The notes below the pieces were generated by a model. The model did no database searches and was not told the DNA's origin. It saw nothing but the letters and a program-made list of their open reading frames with translations. Below are positions 32,605-42,075 of a DNA stretch of 64,000 nucleotides, one piece after another. How positions within the stretch are numbered: position 1 is the first letter of the stretch; each line of letters begins with the position of its first letter. Source of the DNA: Prorocentrum cordatum (Eukaryota; Sar; Dinophyceae; Prorocentrales; Prorocentraceae); NCBI GenBank assembly GCA_963575745.1, contig CAUYUJ010011558.1:806280-870279 (forward strand), read 5' to 3'. The position numbers and the translations under genes are program-made.

Positions 32605-33810
32605 ATGGCTCGCCCTCACAGCAGGCGGCGCCGCCGCCGCAGCAGCAGTTCCCCGGGGTCTTCGCGCGGCTCGCGGCGCCGCTCCGGGGCCCGGTCCAGA
32701 GGCCGGTCAAGAGGGCGAGCCAGAGGCCACTCCCCCACGAGGAGCCCGTCAAGGCGGCCGCCCGCAGGCGAGGCCCACGCGCGGGCAACGGCAGCCGCGG
32801 CTGCGGCCAGACAAAGCACGGGTGACGCCGAGCAAGCTCTGCGTCAGTTTCTGGCGCAGCACAGCCCGCCTTTCACGGAAGAGCTCCAGACAAAGGTCCT
32901 CGAGGTCTTGAAGGAGAGTTGCGCCAAGACGCATTGGCAGCTATCGGTGGCGCCCCGAGAGCTGTTATTGCAGATTTTCCCAGCTGAAACCAAAGGGGCG
33001 CAACTCACCCTGTGTCTGCACGTGCAACAAGCAGTAGCGGCATCAAGCCAGAACCACCGAGGGGGGGCCTCCAACGAGGGTGCTGCGGCACAGGAGCTTG
33101 CTCGCCTTAGCAGGAGGTTGCGGAAAGACCGCCGGGCCCACGAGGGACGCAGCGAGTCCTCCAGCTCAGCCGGTTCCACCCACAGGGACCTGGACGCATG
33201 GGCGTGTCTGAAATGGCACGGCTTGGCCGGTGTGCGCCACGACCACTGCGTGCCGCACAGCAGCCTCAAAACGCTCGCCGGGTCTGCCCGGAAGGCGGCC
33301 AAGAAGGACAAGTCCTGGGTTGCCGGAGGCCCGCTGCACAAGTGGGCGCCCCGCTGGATGAACGACAGACACAAGCCAAGGAAGGGGACAGACGCCACGC
33401 ACGCGCAGTGGACCGCGATGGGGTGGACCCGCGCCCTCGCGCAGCTCACGCTGCAAGCCCACGCGGGCAGGGAGACAATGTCGGTGGAGGCGTTGGTTTC
33501 GGCCTTCCTCGACACTAACCGCGTCGCAGCGGAGGGCTCCGGTCGCGCGGCGGCGGAGTACGACGCTTCTCTGTGGAGCGAGATGGCCAAGAGGACCCGC
33601 AGGCACGACGCGGCCTGCGTGCCGCAGGCCATGCTTAGCAACGTCGAGGAGAACAGGCGCGCGCGGGCGCGGTCGGCCGCGGGCCTGTCCGCCTCGGGCG
33701 CTCGCGGGTCGCAGCAGCAGCAGCAGCAAGTGCAGCGGGCGCAGCACTTTGCACTGGTGCAACAGCAGTACCAGGGGGCGCCAAAGGAAGGGCGGCACGG
33801 AAAGACACAA
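32605..33810 (+). CDS. Gag-like protein of the DIRS-like element, first exon
   Basis: The frame opens with ATG at 32605. Residues 1-60 are Arg/Ser-rich (SRRRRRRSSSSPGSSRG), suggesting nucleic-acid binding. The middle is helical (EELQTKVLEVLKESCAK, about residues 95-115), with a conserved-looking core around HKWAPRWMNDRHKP (about 250) and a Gln run near 372-378. The frame is open to 33933, but at 33811 a GT begins a likely 152-nt intron ending in CCCTGCCCCCGAG (33962). Splicing joins phase 0 to phase 0. The role as Gag is inferred from position upstream of pol and from the basic N-terminus; no zinc knuckle is visible. Confidence 0.6.
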
Positions 33811-33962
33811 GTCACATGTAGCGGCGCGGGAGGGGGGTCCCTTCGCCCCGCGCTTCTGCGTGGTCTTCGTTTTCTTGTTTTTGGTTGGGTCCTTCGCCTG
33901 CCCCCCCCTTGCGTCTATCCTTCCCTTCGCTAACATGCTTTGTGTCCTTCCCTGCCCCCGAG

Positions 33963-34097
33963 GGCAGTGGCAAGCGCGCCGGGGCGAACCATCAGTGGTC
34001 TCCCCCGTCTGCCGGGCAGGGCACCGGCCAGTGGTTCCAGACGCCGCCGCCGCCACCGCCGGCGAAGGGTGGCAAGGGTCAGCGGCGCCGTCCGTGA
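33963..34097 (+). CDS. Gag-like protein, second exon
   Basis: After the putative intron the frame continues GSGKRAGANHQWSPPSAGQG, a Pro run and KGGKGQRRRP, then TGA at 34095. It is Gly/Lys/Pro-rich, as expected for a nucleic-acid-binding Gag tail. If unspliced, this sequence would be out of frame with the upstream part, so either the intron or a frameshift is needed. Confidence 0.5.
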   Translation, partial: GSGKRAGANHQWSPPSAGQGTGQWFQTPPPPPPAKGGKGQRRRP

Positions 34098-34205
34098 GCG
34101 GGGCCTGGTGATGCTTCCGATGGCACGAATGACAGTGACCGCCAATCGCTTGACAGTTGCCCGTCGGTTGCTAGCACCAGCCCAGGCGTCGACGCCGCTG
34201 GTTGC

Positions 34206-35310
34206 ATGAGCACGTCGCTGGTTTCGCACATGTATGAGGTGGATGCCACGTTTGAGTTGTGGGACCCAATGTCGTGGCATCCTGAACACGATGTGAGTGC
34301 TGAACAAGATTTCTGCATCCGGTAATTGGCAGCGCAGCCTGCCGCTGTAGTTGCGGACACGAATCAGATCGTTGATGTTTGGCGCCAGAAGTTGCAAGAC
34401 AACATTCCTCATCTCAGGCGATGGCGACAGCAACTGCCATGAGAGAGCGCGCGCGTGGTTGGCAAGCTGAACCCGTTCATGCTCGGCACGTTGTTGCACG
34501 AGTGTCAGCACGCGGACACCACGCATCTGCATGATGTGTTGCACGGCTTCCCGTTTACAGGGGAACTGCATGCGGGCGGTCTCGGGGTTGATGTCCCGGG
34601 AGGCCTCCGGAGCAGAGGCCGCGCGGGATGCGGCGGGCCGCCGGCGCTCCTTGAGCTCAAGGCCCAATGCTTCCAGATCAACGAGAGCACCATCAGGCGC
34701 GCCCAAAGCCCGCGCCCAACGCTGCCGCGGGAGCAGGAGCTCGCCCGAGAGATCTGGCAGCAAACTTTGAAATATGCGTCTGAAGGGCGGGCCGGCAACC
34801 CGGTGCCACAGTGCCACACGAGTCGGTTGATCTTTCAGAGGTGTTGTTGGTGGATATTTTTGGCATCCGAGAGCAACGCGGCGATGCCGCATCAGCCAAA
34901 ACACGCACTATACGGAACTTCCGCCAGAATGCAGTTAACGACTTCGCCTGGTTGCCCCAGATGCTGCGATGCGACGATTACCGGCAGATCCTCTCTTCGT
35001 TGAGAATCGCTTCTTCGGCTTGTTCGCCGGGCTCGTCAGCGCAGCTGGGCAAGGCCGATTTCAAATCTGCGTTCAAGGCGCTCCCTCCCTTAGAGGCGCA
35101 CCGCTGGTTGTGCTGGGCTTTGGTGTGGGACACCGAGGACGAACGTTGGACTGCAGTCCCCTTGTGGTCACATGTCTTCGGGAACCTTGGGCGAGTAACT
35201 GGCTGGTACAGAACCGCGAAGGCACTCCAACACATGATGTTGAGGGTCTTCCACGTCGCGATCTTTATCTATGTCGATGATGCGTTTTGGGCAGGCACGA
35301 ACGCTTTGCG
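34206..35310 (+). pseudogene. Reverse transcriptase domain of the DIRS-like element, disrupted
   Basis: An ATG at 34206 opens a frame that meets TAA (34323) and TGA (34440) yet continues as recognisable pol sequence: VGKLNPFMLGTLL, then HGFPFTGELHAGG and LKYASEGRAG. Near 34800 the frame shifts to the one holding KTRTIRNFRQNAVNDFAW, the motif-A region GKADFKSAFK, LWSHVFGNLGRVTGWYRTA and the catalytic IFIYVDDAFWAG (motif C, about 35270). A second shift near 35290-35310 leads to the thumb and RNase H frame. Conserved aspartates are intact but stops and shifts make this a pseudogene. The sequence pattern is DIRS-type and not LINE- or LTR-type. Confidence 0.85.
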
Positions 35311-36285
35311 CCCGGGGGGTCCACAGTTACCGAGTGGGTTGCGAACGTTTTCGAGTTCGTAGTCACACGCCTCCCCGGGCGGCAGCTAGACCCAGAGAAG
35401 AAGCACGCGGGTGGCGCCATCCTACTTCTGGGTCTGTTGATCGCAATCGAAGGCCAATCTTCCCGCTGGGCCTTGCGCGCTTCGAAACAAGAACGTTGGG
35501 CGAGCGATTTGCGGCAAGTTCTCCTCGAGGACAAACTCGCGCCCGGTTTCGCCCCCAAGCTTTGTGACCGGCTGGCTTTTCTCAACTGCCACGTCTTCAA
35601 CCGTGCGGGCAGGGCCCCTCTGAGGCCCCTGATATGGCGCCAGAATCAAACGTGCGGGAGCCACGCGCTGACCAGGAGGTTGCGCCACGCCGTCAAATGG
35701 TTCCTCGTCTTGCTCACCGGCGAGATTATCTGTGACGTGCCCTTGCTTAAGCCGGTTCTTGAGCCGCTGGCCATCATCTACTCCGACGCTGAGCACGCGG
35801 GGCACGTAGGTGCGGTTGCCGTGTTTCTTTGGTCACACATAACTCTCCTACGCGAAAGGCTGCCCAGGAGGATCCGGCACCTATTGGCACGCAGGAAAAC
35901 AAACATCGTCGCCTACGAACTACTTGCCGCGCTCGTCGCAGTAGTGTGCCTGCGCCCAGATGAGTTGAGAGGGAAACGAATCATCCATGTTATCGACAGC
36001 GCGCCGGCATTGGCTTGCGTCCTGCGCGCCTTTTCCCACAAGCATGACCTTGCACATATCGCCGGCAGGTTGTGGTTTGAGCTCGCAGGGATGCGCGTTC
36101 ACTACCACGAGGAATACGTCGCTTCGAAGGCCAACTTAGCAGACGGCCCTTCTCGTAGCGATCTGTCTCTGATGCGCGCTCTCGGTGCGCATGAGGCGTT
36201 GTATTGGGAATGGCCGGCCTTCACAGATGGCCTTGCAGGGTGGATGTCACGCGTGGATCCTTCCAGGGCTGTGAGAGCGACGTAA
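35287..36285 (+). CDS. RT thumb and RNase H domain of the DIRS-like element
   Basis: This is a single open frame to TAA at 36283. The N-terminal part (LDPEKKHAGGAILLLGLL, then CDRLAFLNCHVFNRAGRAPL) corresponds to the RT thumb/connection. The RNase H domain follows with its acidic residues in place: IIYSDAEHAG, then VAYELLAALVAVV, then HVIDSAPALACVL, then EYVASKANLADGPSR. In DIRS elements this enzyme removes the RNA strand of the RNA:DNA hybrid. The frame has no stop, so this part is the best preserved of the element, but it is disconnected from the RT by a frameshift. Its start is given as the first point of clear homology and is not a true initiation codon. Confidence 0.85.
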   Translation: MGRHERFAPGGSTVTEWVANVFEFVVTRLPGRQLDPEKKHAGGAILLLGLLIAIEGQSSRWALRASKQERWASDLRQVLLEDKLAPGFAPKLCDRLAFLNCHVFNRAGRAPLRPLIWRQNQTCGSHALTRRLRHAVKWFLVLLTGEIICDVPLLKPVLEPLAIIYSDAEHAGHVGAVAVFLWSHITLLRERLPRRIRHLLARRKTNIVAYELLAALVAVVCLRPDELRGKRIIHVIDSAPALACVLRAFSHKHDLAHIAGRLWFELAGMRVHYHEEYVASKANLADGPSRSDLSLMRALGAHEALYWEWPAFTDGLAGWMSRVDPSRAVRAT

Positions 36286-38106
36286 AAATCGCATCAAAAT
36301 CAGAGCATCCATGCACTGACCTACAACCACGTTGGGCACGAGCCAACCGTCGTTCAAGCATGTCCGTTACTTTGGCGCCACGAGGCGCGCGCATGTAGCT
36401 GCCGGCGCGTCGCCCTGCCGCGGATGGGCACGAGCCCACATCTAGCCGCTCACCGTTGCGATGGTGGCAGGCCGCGCGGGCACGAGCCTGCACGTCAGTT
36501 CATGTGTTGTCGCGATACGTGTGCCATGCGTGTTTCTTGTCATGTATTGTGCGCGGGTTGCACGTTGCACGCAATCCGTCGTAGTTGTTTACCATCATTG
36601 GCTCATCGTCGTCGTCTCGTCGTCGTCGCCTTCCTCCTCCTCCTCCCGCACATCCATGACAATGCGCGATATTTACATGATGTTGGCGGCCGGGCACAAG
36701 TCCGGTGCGATGTTGGCCCACGAGGGCAGGTTGGGTCGCGAGACGCATTGTCATTGGCTCTGGCCTTGTAACGAGCACGCTGGCCCGAGCCAGTCGCGTG
36801 CATGCTTGTTGGTGTAATCCTCTATGGCCGGACACGAGTCCAGGTGTGGCCGCCCGCATTGTGCCCGCGAGGGTTGCACTGTGTCACGAGACGCAATGTT
36901 ATTCGTTGTGGGTCTTCACACATGCACGGTGGCACGATCCCGTTGGCTGCGCATGTGCGCGCCGCGCCACCGTTATCACGATGTTGCCCATACTATTTGC
37001 ATTACATTGCCACACATTTACATGTTGACTTGTGCCAATGTTGCGGCGCCCGGATCCGAACCCGGGTAGTCTGCGCCTTGCCCCCCTGGGCGACCTTCTG
37101 CCACGAGGCGCTGCTACATTCTCGAACACCGGCCGTGGCAAGAGCCACTGTCCGAGAACAGAGTCGCACTCTCACAGTATCCATGCGTACATGTTGTTGT
37201 CACGATACGCGTTGTGCGCGCGCGTGCCTTCGCACTCCCCCCCCTCTCCCCCCCCCCTCCCTCCCCTCGAGCACCTCCGAGCATTGGGGTAAACATATAG
37301 GCATATTGACAATCAGCGCAAACATTGTTGTGCCATGCCTGGGCCGGGGCGACTGGGCACGAGTCCGCGTTGTCCGCCACGCGCCCCCGAGGGCACATTG
37401 CATCCCAGGGCCCATTGCCACGCGTCGTCCTCGCGGGCGCCAGGCCTCCGAAGGCCGCGCGCGTAGGGGAGGCCAGGTGTTGCTTGTGCCTCGAGCACGA
37501 GCTCTTACTGCCTTTAGCTCTGACAGCACCACGCTGCATCGCATGCGTTATTGTCAACGTACTTCCATGCATGGCACGGCGCGGCACGGGCCAGGCTCGT
37601 GGCAGCACCAGTCATGCACCTCAACGCCATCGCTGTTCGTGGCCGGAGCGGGTCGGCCCAAGCCGCGCCCCCCGGGGGGGCCGGGCGCCCAGGTGATGCC
37701 TTTCGCGCCTGTCACTCTGGCTGTTCCGCGCGCGTCGCCTCGAATCTGCGGTCCGTCAGCCTCGTGTGCGCGCCTGGGGTTTGTGTCCGTGGAGTTGCAA
37801 CCGATGTCAGGGGGAGCCCGCCGGTCGGTTGACAAGGGGGCGGAACGTTCGGCGGCCGACCACGCAGTTGCAAATGTCGTCACGGAGCTTACGATCCCTG
37901 CAAACGTTGCCGCACAACCGCCGTCCGGCGTCAATCCATGCAGTTGGTGGGTTCAGCGGGTTTTAATCTTGTCACCAGAGCAGAAAACAGGTTGGGTTGT
38001 GGCTCAGTGTATCCATGAGTACGGGAAAGAACAGGCGTTTGCTGCTGCCTGTCATTTGGAGGTGTTCGAGGAAAGAATGCGGCCCAGGGCCTGGGCGAGC
38101 TATTGA
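36286..38106 (+). other. Spacer between RNase H and recombinase
   Basis: About 1.8 kb with no recognised domain. GGGCACGAGCC and related CACGAG words recur (about 36338, 36428, 36478, 36833 and 37355), and a tRNA-like sequence lies on the minus strand (37043-37114). A frame open from 36802 to the TGA at 38104-38106 is in register with the recombinase. Its last part (WWVQRVLILSPEQKTGWVV, HLEVFEERMRPRAWASY) is protein-like and probably the recombinase N-terminus cut off by that stop. No methyltransferase domain, present in some DIRS elements, is seen. Confidence 0.5.
37043..37114 (-). tRNA. tRNA-like sequence, probably a pseudogene
   Basis: Read on the minus strand this is 72 nt, the normal tRNA length. 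The ends can form an acceptor stem (GCAGCGCC with GGCGCCGC, one mismatch). An A-box-like TGGCAGAAGG and a B-box-like GGTTCGGATCC (10 of 11 positions of the consensus GGTTCGANTCC) are placed as in a tRNA. The T-arm has a mismatch and no clean 7-nt anticodon loop can be drawn, so the anticodon is not assignable. It may be a decayed tRNA or a tRNA-derived repeat. It lies antisense within the retrotransposon spacer. Confidence 0.3.
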
Positions 38107-39077
38107 CGGGAACTGCGCCCCGGGAAACAAATCAAAACGTTAGCAATGGCGCCGCACGCCGACTTGCAGATACTAGACGAGCAGGCGCAACGCCACGTGT
38201 TACAGGCAAGCGGGAAATCGCTGCCCAACTACATGGCGGGCATACGATGTTGGGCGGCTTTTTGCGACGCCACTTCCATCCGGCCGCGCTTCCCGGCCCG
38301 CGAAACGGGAGTGTTGCGTTTCTGCTCGGTTTTCGCTAACCCTGACACGCTTTGCACATACTTGAAGCATCTGAGATGGGCACATCGTTTTCTGCGCATG
38401 ACGAACTCATGGGACACGCCAGTGGTCCAGCAGGTGAGACGAGGTCAGAGGAAGGCTGCACCAGCCCCACAACCGCGCCTTGGCTTGCAAGCCCAGGCTG
38501 CGCGCAGGCTCATCCAGCATTGCGTCTCCGTGGGCGACCGTGAATTCACTGCGATTGTGGCGATAAGCCGGATGTTTCTTCTTAGGGTACCATCCGAGGC
38601 GCTGCCTCTGCAGCTCTCCGGCGCCCATTCGCGTGTGCATTGCCGTGGTGGGACAGTCGAGATCGTTTTGATGGGCCGAAAACGCGTCCGGGGGCCCTCG
38701 ACACTCCGGCGCGAGTGTTGCTGCCAATCGTCTGGCCGCGCATTGTGCGCATACCATTGGACGCGTGAAATCGTGAAATGGTGCAAGTGTGCGAGCAGGA
38801 TGGTCGCGCCAATTTGTTCGACAGGTCGCCCTCTGCTTTTGTCAGTGACCTTCGGCGTTACGCCGCTGCCGTGGGCTTGCCAGACCACGACAGGCTGGGT
38901 AGTCATGCGTTTCGGCGCGGGATGGCCAAGGACACCCTGGACGCAGGCGGGTCCTTGGCCGCCCTGCTCAAGGCAGGGGGCTGGAGGAGCGCCGCGTTCA
39001 TCGCGTGCCTCAGGGGGAACCGGGCTGAAGAGACGGCCGTGTCACGCTTGGTTGTAGACCAGTCTGACTCGGAGTAA
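38107..39077 (+). pseudogene. Tyrosine recombinase of the DIRS-like element, disrupted
   Basis: The N-terminal core-binding part (LPNYMAGIRCWAAFC, then LCTYLKHLRWAHRFL) is followed by the catalytic domain: the first Arg box AISRMFLLRVPSEALPL, the second box SHAFRRGMAKDTL (HxxR) and LLKAGGWRSAAF (the Trp/His position). Where this family has the nucleophilic Tyr shortly after the GxW box the sequence reads FIACLRG, with TGC at 39006-39008; one A-to-G change from TAC would explain this. A one-base loss near 38770 moves the frame between the Arg box and HxxR halves. A TGA at 38104-38106 separates it from probable upstream coding sequence. In DIRS elements this enzyme integrates circular cDNA; this copy should be inactive. 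Confidence 0.85.
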
Positions 39078-39131
39078 GAAACATTGTCCTCTGTCCCCTC
39101 CCTCCTCGCCTCCTCATCCCCGTCTAATTCC

Positions 39132-39313
39132 CCGTTCTGGACACGTCGATCGCCACGATGGGTGATGGCTCGCGATCGCCACGATGGGCGGTGAGACTGC
39201 GAGTCGCGAGCCTGATGGCTTGGTCGGTTGTTTTCCTCCCATCGTTTCCGACCGACGCCCGCTCTCCAGGGGTATCATGTTCGTGTATGTATTCACACGT
39301 CTGTCCAGAACGG
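39132..39313. repeat. 12-bp inverted repeat with internal duplication
   Basis: CCGTTCTGGACA (39132-39143) and TGTCCAGAACGG (39302-39313) are perfect inverted copies 158 bp apart, just after the recombinase stop and just before the right direct repeat. Between them, CGATCGCCACGATGGG occurs twice (39147-39188). Confidence 0.8.
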
Positions 39314-39323
39314 ACGACCACTC

Positions 39324-39508
39324 TCTCACCATACAACTTGATGCTGTGGAGGGAAAGTGGGAGGGACGATGAGGGACAGGTAGGGTCAGGGAGGTTTGTG
39401 CTTGCGATGTCTCCCCTTGGCAGGCTTGGTGCATTTTTTCGTTCACACCTGATGTTGTTTATGTTGCGCTTGATGTGCCATTGTGAATCCTACGCACGTG
39501 GGTGTTCG
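39324..39508 (+). repeat. Right ~160-bp direct repeat flanking the DIRS-like element
   Basis: Near-identical to 32145-32310 (see the left copy). This copy has a ~17-bp insertion (near GAATCCTACGCACG) before the shared GGGTGTTCG. It ends close to the start of satellite element S5. Confidence 0.85.
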
Positions 39509-39544
39509 ACGTTTTTGTTTGCCCCTCCCCCCCAACCCTTGCGA

Positions 39545-40075
39545 GGGCAGAGAGACGCACCCTTCGCGTGTCAGGTGACCCCATAGGGATCTCCACCGAC
39601 GGCCCCAGTGGCAGCGCGTGCATGCGGTTCCACCATCACTGCCGCGCACCCCTTGCACGTTTCGTGGCCTCATATGGGAGCACCACCAAAGGTCCCAATG
39701 GCAGCCCCCGCATGCGGCTCCACCATCCCATCCCGTGGTTCAATAGAGTTCTCCACCGAAGGCCCTGGTAGCAGCGCCCGCATGCGGTTCCACCCCCATT
39801 TCGGCGCACCTCTCACACGCTCCGTTGCCCCATGCGGAGCTCCACCGAAGGCTCCAGCGGCAGCGCCCGCATGTTCCCCCCGAGCCCGGTGTTCCCCTCA
39901 CGCGCTTCGTGGCACCATTGGGAGCTCCACCCAAGGTCCCAGGGGCAGCGTCCGCATGTTCCACCCCCCCGAGTTCGGTGCACTTGCACGCGCCGTGGCC
40001 CTATAGGGAGCTTCGCCGAGGACGATGTCCACAGCTGCGTTATTCACAACTACATATGGCTAGGTCCGTCGCCCT
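39545..40075 (+). repeat. 90-bp satellite element S5
   Basis: About five to six units of the CAGCGCCCGCATGC subtype (39580-40010), most like those of S4 on the other side of the retrotransposon. Tail GACGATGTCCACAGCTGCG and ATGGCTAGGTCCGTCGCC end at 40075. The standard leader is missing. Confidence 0.85.
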
Positions 40076-40082
40076 GGTACTC

Positions 40083-41120
40083 ATTTCCCCAACTATTATG
40101 TGCTGAGTTGGGTTCCCCGTTTGAATCAGCGTCGCCCCGTGTCTCCCATCCCCTCCTCTCCTCCTCACCCTCCTCCTCCCGTCCTCCCCCTCCTCTTCTC
40201 CCACCGCCACACTTTGGCACACCCCTCTTCACATTTTTCGTGAACCCATAGGAAGCTCCGTCTGAGAACCCAGTGGCTGCGTTCGCATGCCACCCCATTT
40301 TGGCGCACGCTTCGCATGCGTCGCGGCTTCATAGGGGTCTCCATCTGGATGCCAACGGTTGCGTTCGCATGTCGCCGCCACCCCACCTTGGCACACCACT
40401 CACACGCGACGTGAACCCACAGGACAATCCACCCAAGGCCTCAGCGGCTGCGTTCGCAGGCCGCCGCCACCCCACTTTGGCACACTTTTCATCACACGTT
40501 CCGTGGCTTCAGAAAGCTTCACCGAAGGCACCAGTGGCTGCGCCCGTGTGCCGCGCCCACCCCATTTTGGCGCACTCCACAACGTTTCTCGTGGCCCGGG
40601 AGCTCCGCCTAAGTCCCCAGTGGTTACGCTCGCGTGCCGCCGCCACCCAATGTTGGGGCATCCTTCACGCGCTCCGTTGCCACATAAAGAAATTCACCTG
40701 AAGGCCCCAGAGGATGCGTTCGCATGCCGCCGCCACCCCATGTTGGTGCACCCCTCGTACGACTCGTGGCCCCGCAGGGATCTCCGTCTAAGGCCGCAGT
40801 GGCTGCGTTCGCATGCCGCTGACACTTCACTTTGACGCACCTCTTACGCGCTTCGTGGCCCCACAGGGAGCTCCGTCCGAGGCTCCAGAAGCGGCGTTCG
40901 CATGCCGCCGCCACCCCATGTTGGTGCACCCGTCATGTGATTCGTGGCCCCGCAGGGAGCTCCGCCTACGGCCCCAGTGGTTGCGCCCGCATGCCACCGC
41001 CACCCTATTTTGGGGTTTCCCCCACACGTTTCGTAGCCCGATAGGAAGCTTCACCGAAGGTCCCAGGGGCAGCGCCCGCATGGCGGCCCCGCCCCATTTC
41101 GGCACACCCCTCACACGCTT
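40083..41120 (+). repeat. 90-bp satellite element S6
   Basis: A diverged leader (CCCCAACTATTATGTGCTG, then GTTTGAATCAGCGTCGCCCC) directly follows the S5 tail. A CT-rich stretch and about ten degenerate units follow, subtype with GCATGCCGCCGCCACCCCA. Confidence 0.8.
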
Positions 41121-41294
41121 CCTACGTGCGCCGCGGCGGCCCCAGGCGGCGCGTGCTGCCCCTTCCCTCGCCCCTCCGCCCCTCCCCTCCCTTTCCCCCT
41201 TCGGCCCATGGTGTCGGCGGCGGCGCCTGCGCTGGGTCATGGACCAGCTCCATCTCGGGCACCAGACGCGGCTATCGGTGTCGCTTTTTCCTGA

Positions 41295-41900
41295 TGGGAT
41301 GGTGGTGCTGATCAAGACCTTGCCGCGCAAGGACCTTGGCATGAAAAATGGCACAGCTCTGCCGCTATCTGCACTCCTCCTTCTGAGCATGCAGCGAAGC
41401 TCATCCCAATGGACGCCGAGATCAGAGCTGGCACGGTGCTGTACAAATTTGGTGTGGAGAATTCGAGTGATGCTTCTCATCCTGGGGAAGGCGGTCCTGG
41501 AGCTGGTGTTCATGTACTGTGGGATGGTGTTCGATTGGATGCTGATCGTCGGGGAGGTTTTCTTTTTCCTCAGGGTGACAAGCTAGTCTGGGCTTTAGCT
41601 GAGGGCTTCAGGGACGCACGGTCCCTACACGAAGCTGGTCGGCCCCAGGATAACGCACAAGAGGATGTGATTGGCTTGATGCATGATGACTATGTTGACG
41701 AGGCCTGTAGGAGCCCTGGTCTTCGCGAGCTTACTGGTGTGGGTGATGTTCGTGTGGACATTGACGGAGATCTTCGTGCGGAGCCGGAGCTTCGGGTGGA
41801 GCCAACCGGTGATTTCCGGGCGGAGCCTGATCTTCCTGTGGAGCTTGATCGTCGTGTGGAGCCGGTTCGTGTTCCCCCTGTCATGTGCGCATTTAGTTGA
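41295..41900 (+). CDS. Unrecognised ORF with RVEP/RAEP repeats
   Basis: A ~200-codon frame follows a TGA at 41292 and ends at TGA 41898. It contains DAEIRAGTVLYKFGVENSS, FLFPQGDKLVWALAEGFRD, DVIGLMHDDYVDEACR and a C-terminal acidic/Pro repeat (DLRAEPELRVEPTGDFRAEP). Codon use is less GC3-biased than the exon candidates elsewhere. The composition is protein-like, but I recognise no domain. An ATG lies at 41409; whether upstream codons belong to the gene is unclear. It could be a retroelement fragment or a host exon. Confidence 0.4.
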   Translation, partial: WDGGADQDLAAQGPWHEKWHSSAAICTPPSEHAAKLIPMDAEIRAGTVLYKFGVENSSDASHPGEGGPGAGVHVLWDGVRLDADRRGGFLFPQGDKLVWALAEGFRDARSLHEAGRPQDNAQEDVIGLMHDDYVDEACRSPGLRELTGVGDVRVDIDGDLRAEPELRVEPTGDFRAEPDLPVELDRRVEPVRVPPVMCAFS

Positions 41901-41955
41901 TGGTGCCGACGACGCTGACGGTGCCGACGATGGCGGTGAGGGCTTTTTGTTTCAG

Positions 41956-42075
41956 GTATGCTTTGTCTGTCGCAGTGGGGACCGCGTCCGAGCGACCGTG
42001 GTGCATTGCGCCAGCTGGCATTGGGCTGGCTGCGCACGATGCCGGAGGTTGGCGCCCTGGCGCGCTTTCGATTGA
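41956..42075 (+). CDS. Candidate exon with Cys/His-rich (zinc-finger-like) motif
   Basis: After the acceptor-like GCTTTTTGTTTCAG (ending 41955) a frame reads VCFVCRSGDRVRATVVHC, then ASWHWAGCARCRR, ending at TGA 42073. The spacing C-x2-C ... H-C ... W-H-W ... C-x2-C is reminiscent of treble-clef or PHD-like zinc fingers. An overlapping frame (41897-42262) stays open and ends near a GTGAGT at 42260, so the correct frame is not certain. Confidence 0.35.
   Translation, partial: VCFVCRSGDRVRATVVHCASWHWAGCARCRRLAPWRAFD

Larger units (their letters stand above)
32605..39077 (+). mobile_element. DIRS-like tyrosine-recombinase retrotransposon (degraded)
   Basis: One plus-strand array carries a Gag-like protein, a reverse transcriptase with YVDD, an RNase H and a tyrosine recombinase. 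Established knowledge: only the DIRS order (DIRS, PAT, Ngaro and VIPER groups) combines reverse transcriptase with a tyrosine recombinase in place of a DDE integrase. Pol has two in-frame stops and two frame changes; the recombinase has an upstream stop, one frame change and no visible catalytic Tyr. The copy is therefore not autonomous. Coordinates cover coding remnants only; the true ends may lie in the direct repeats at 32145 and 39324. Confidence 0.85.
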
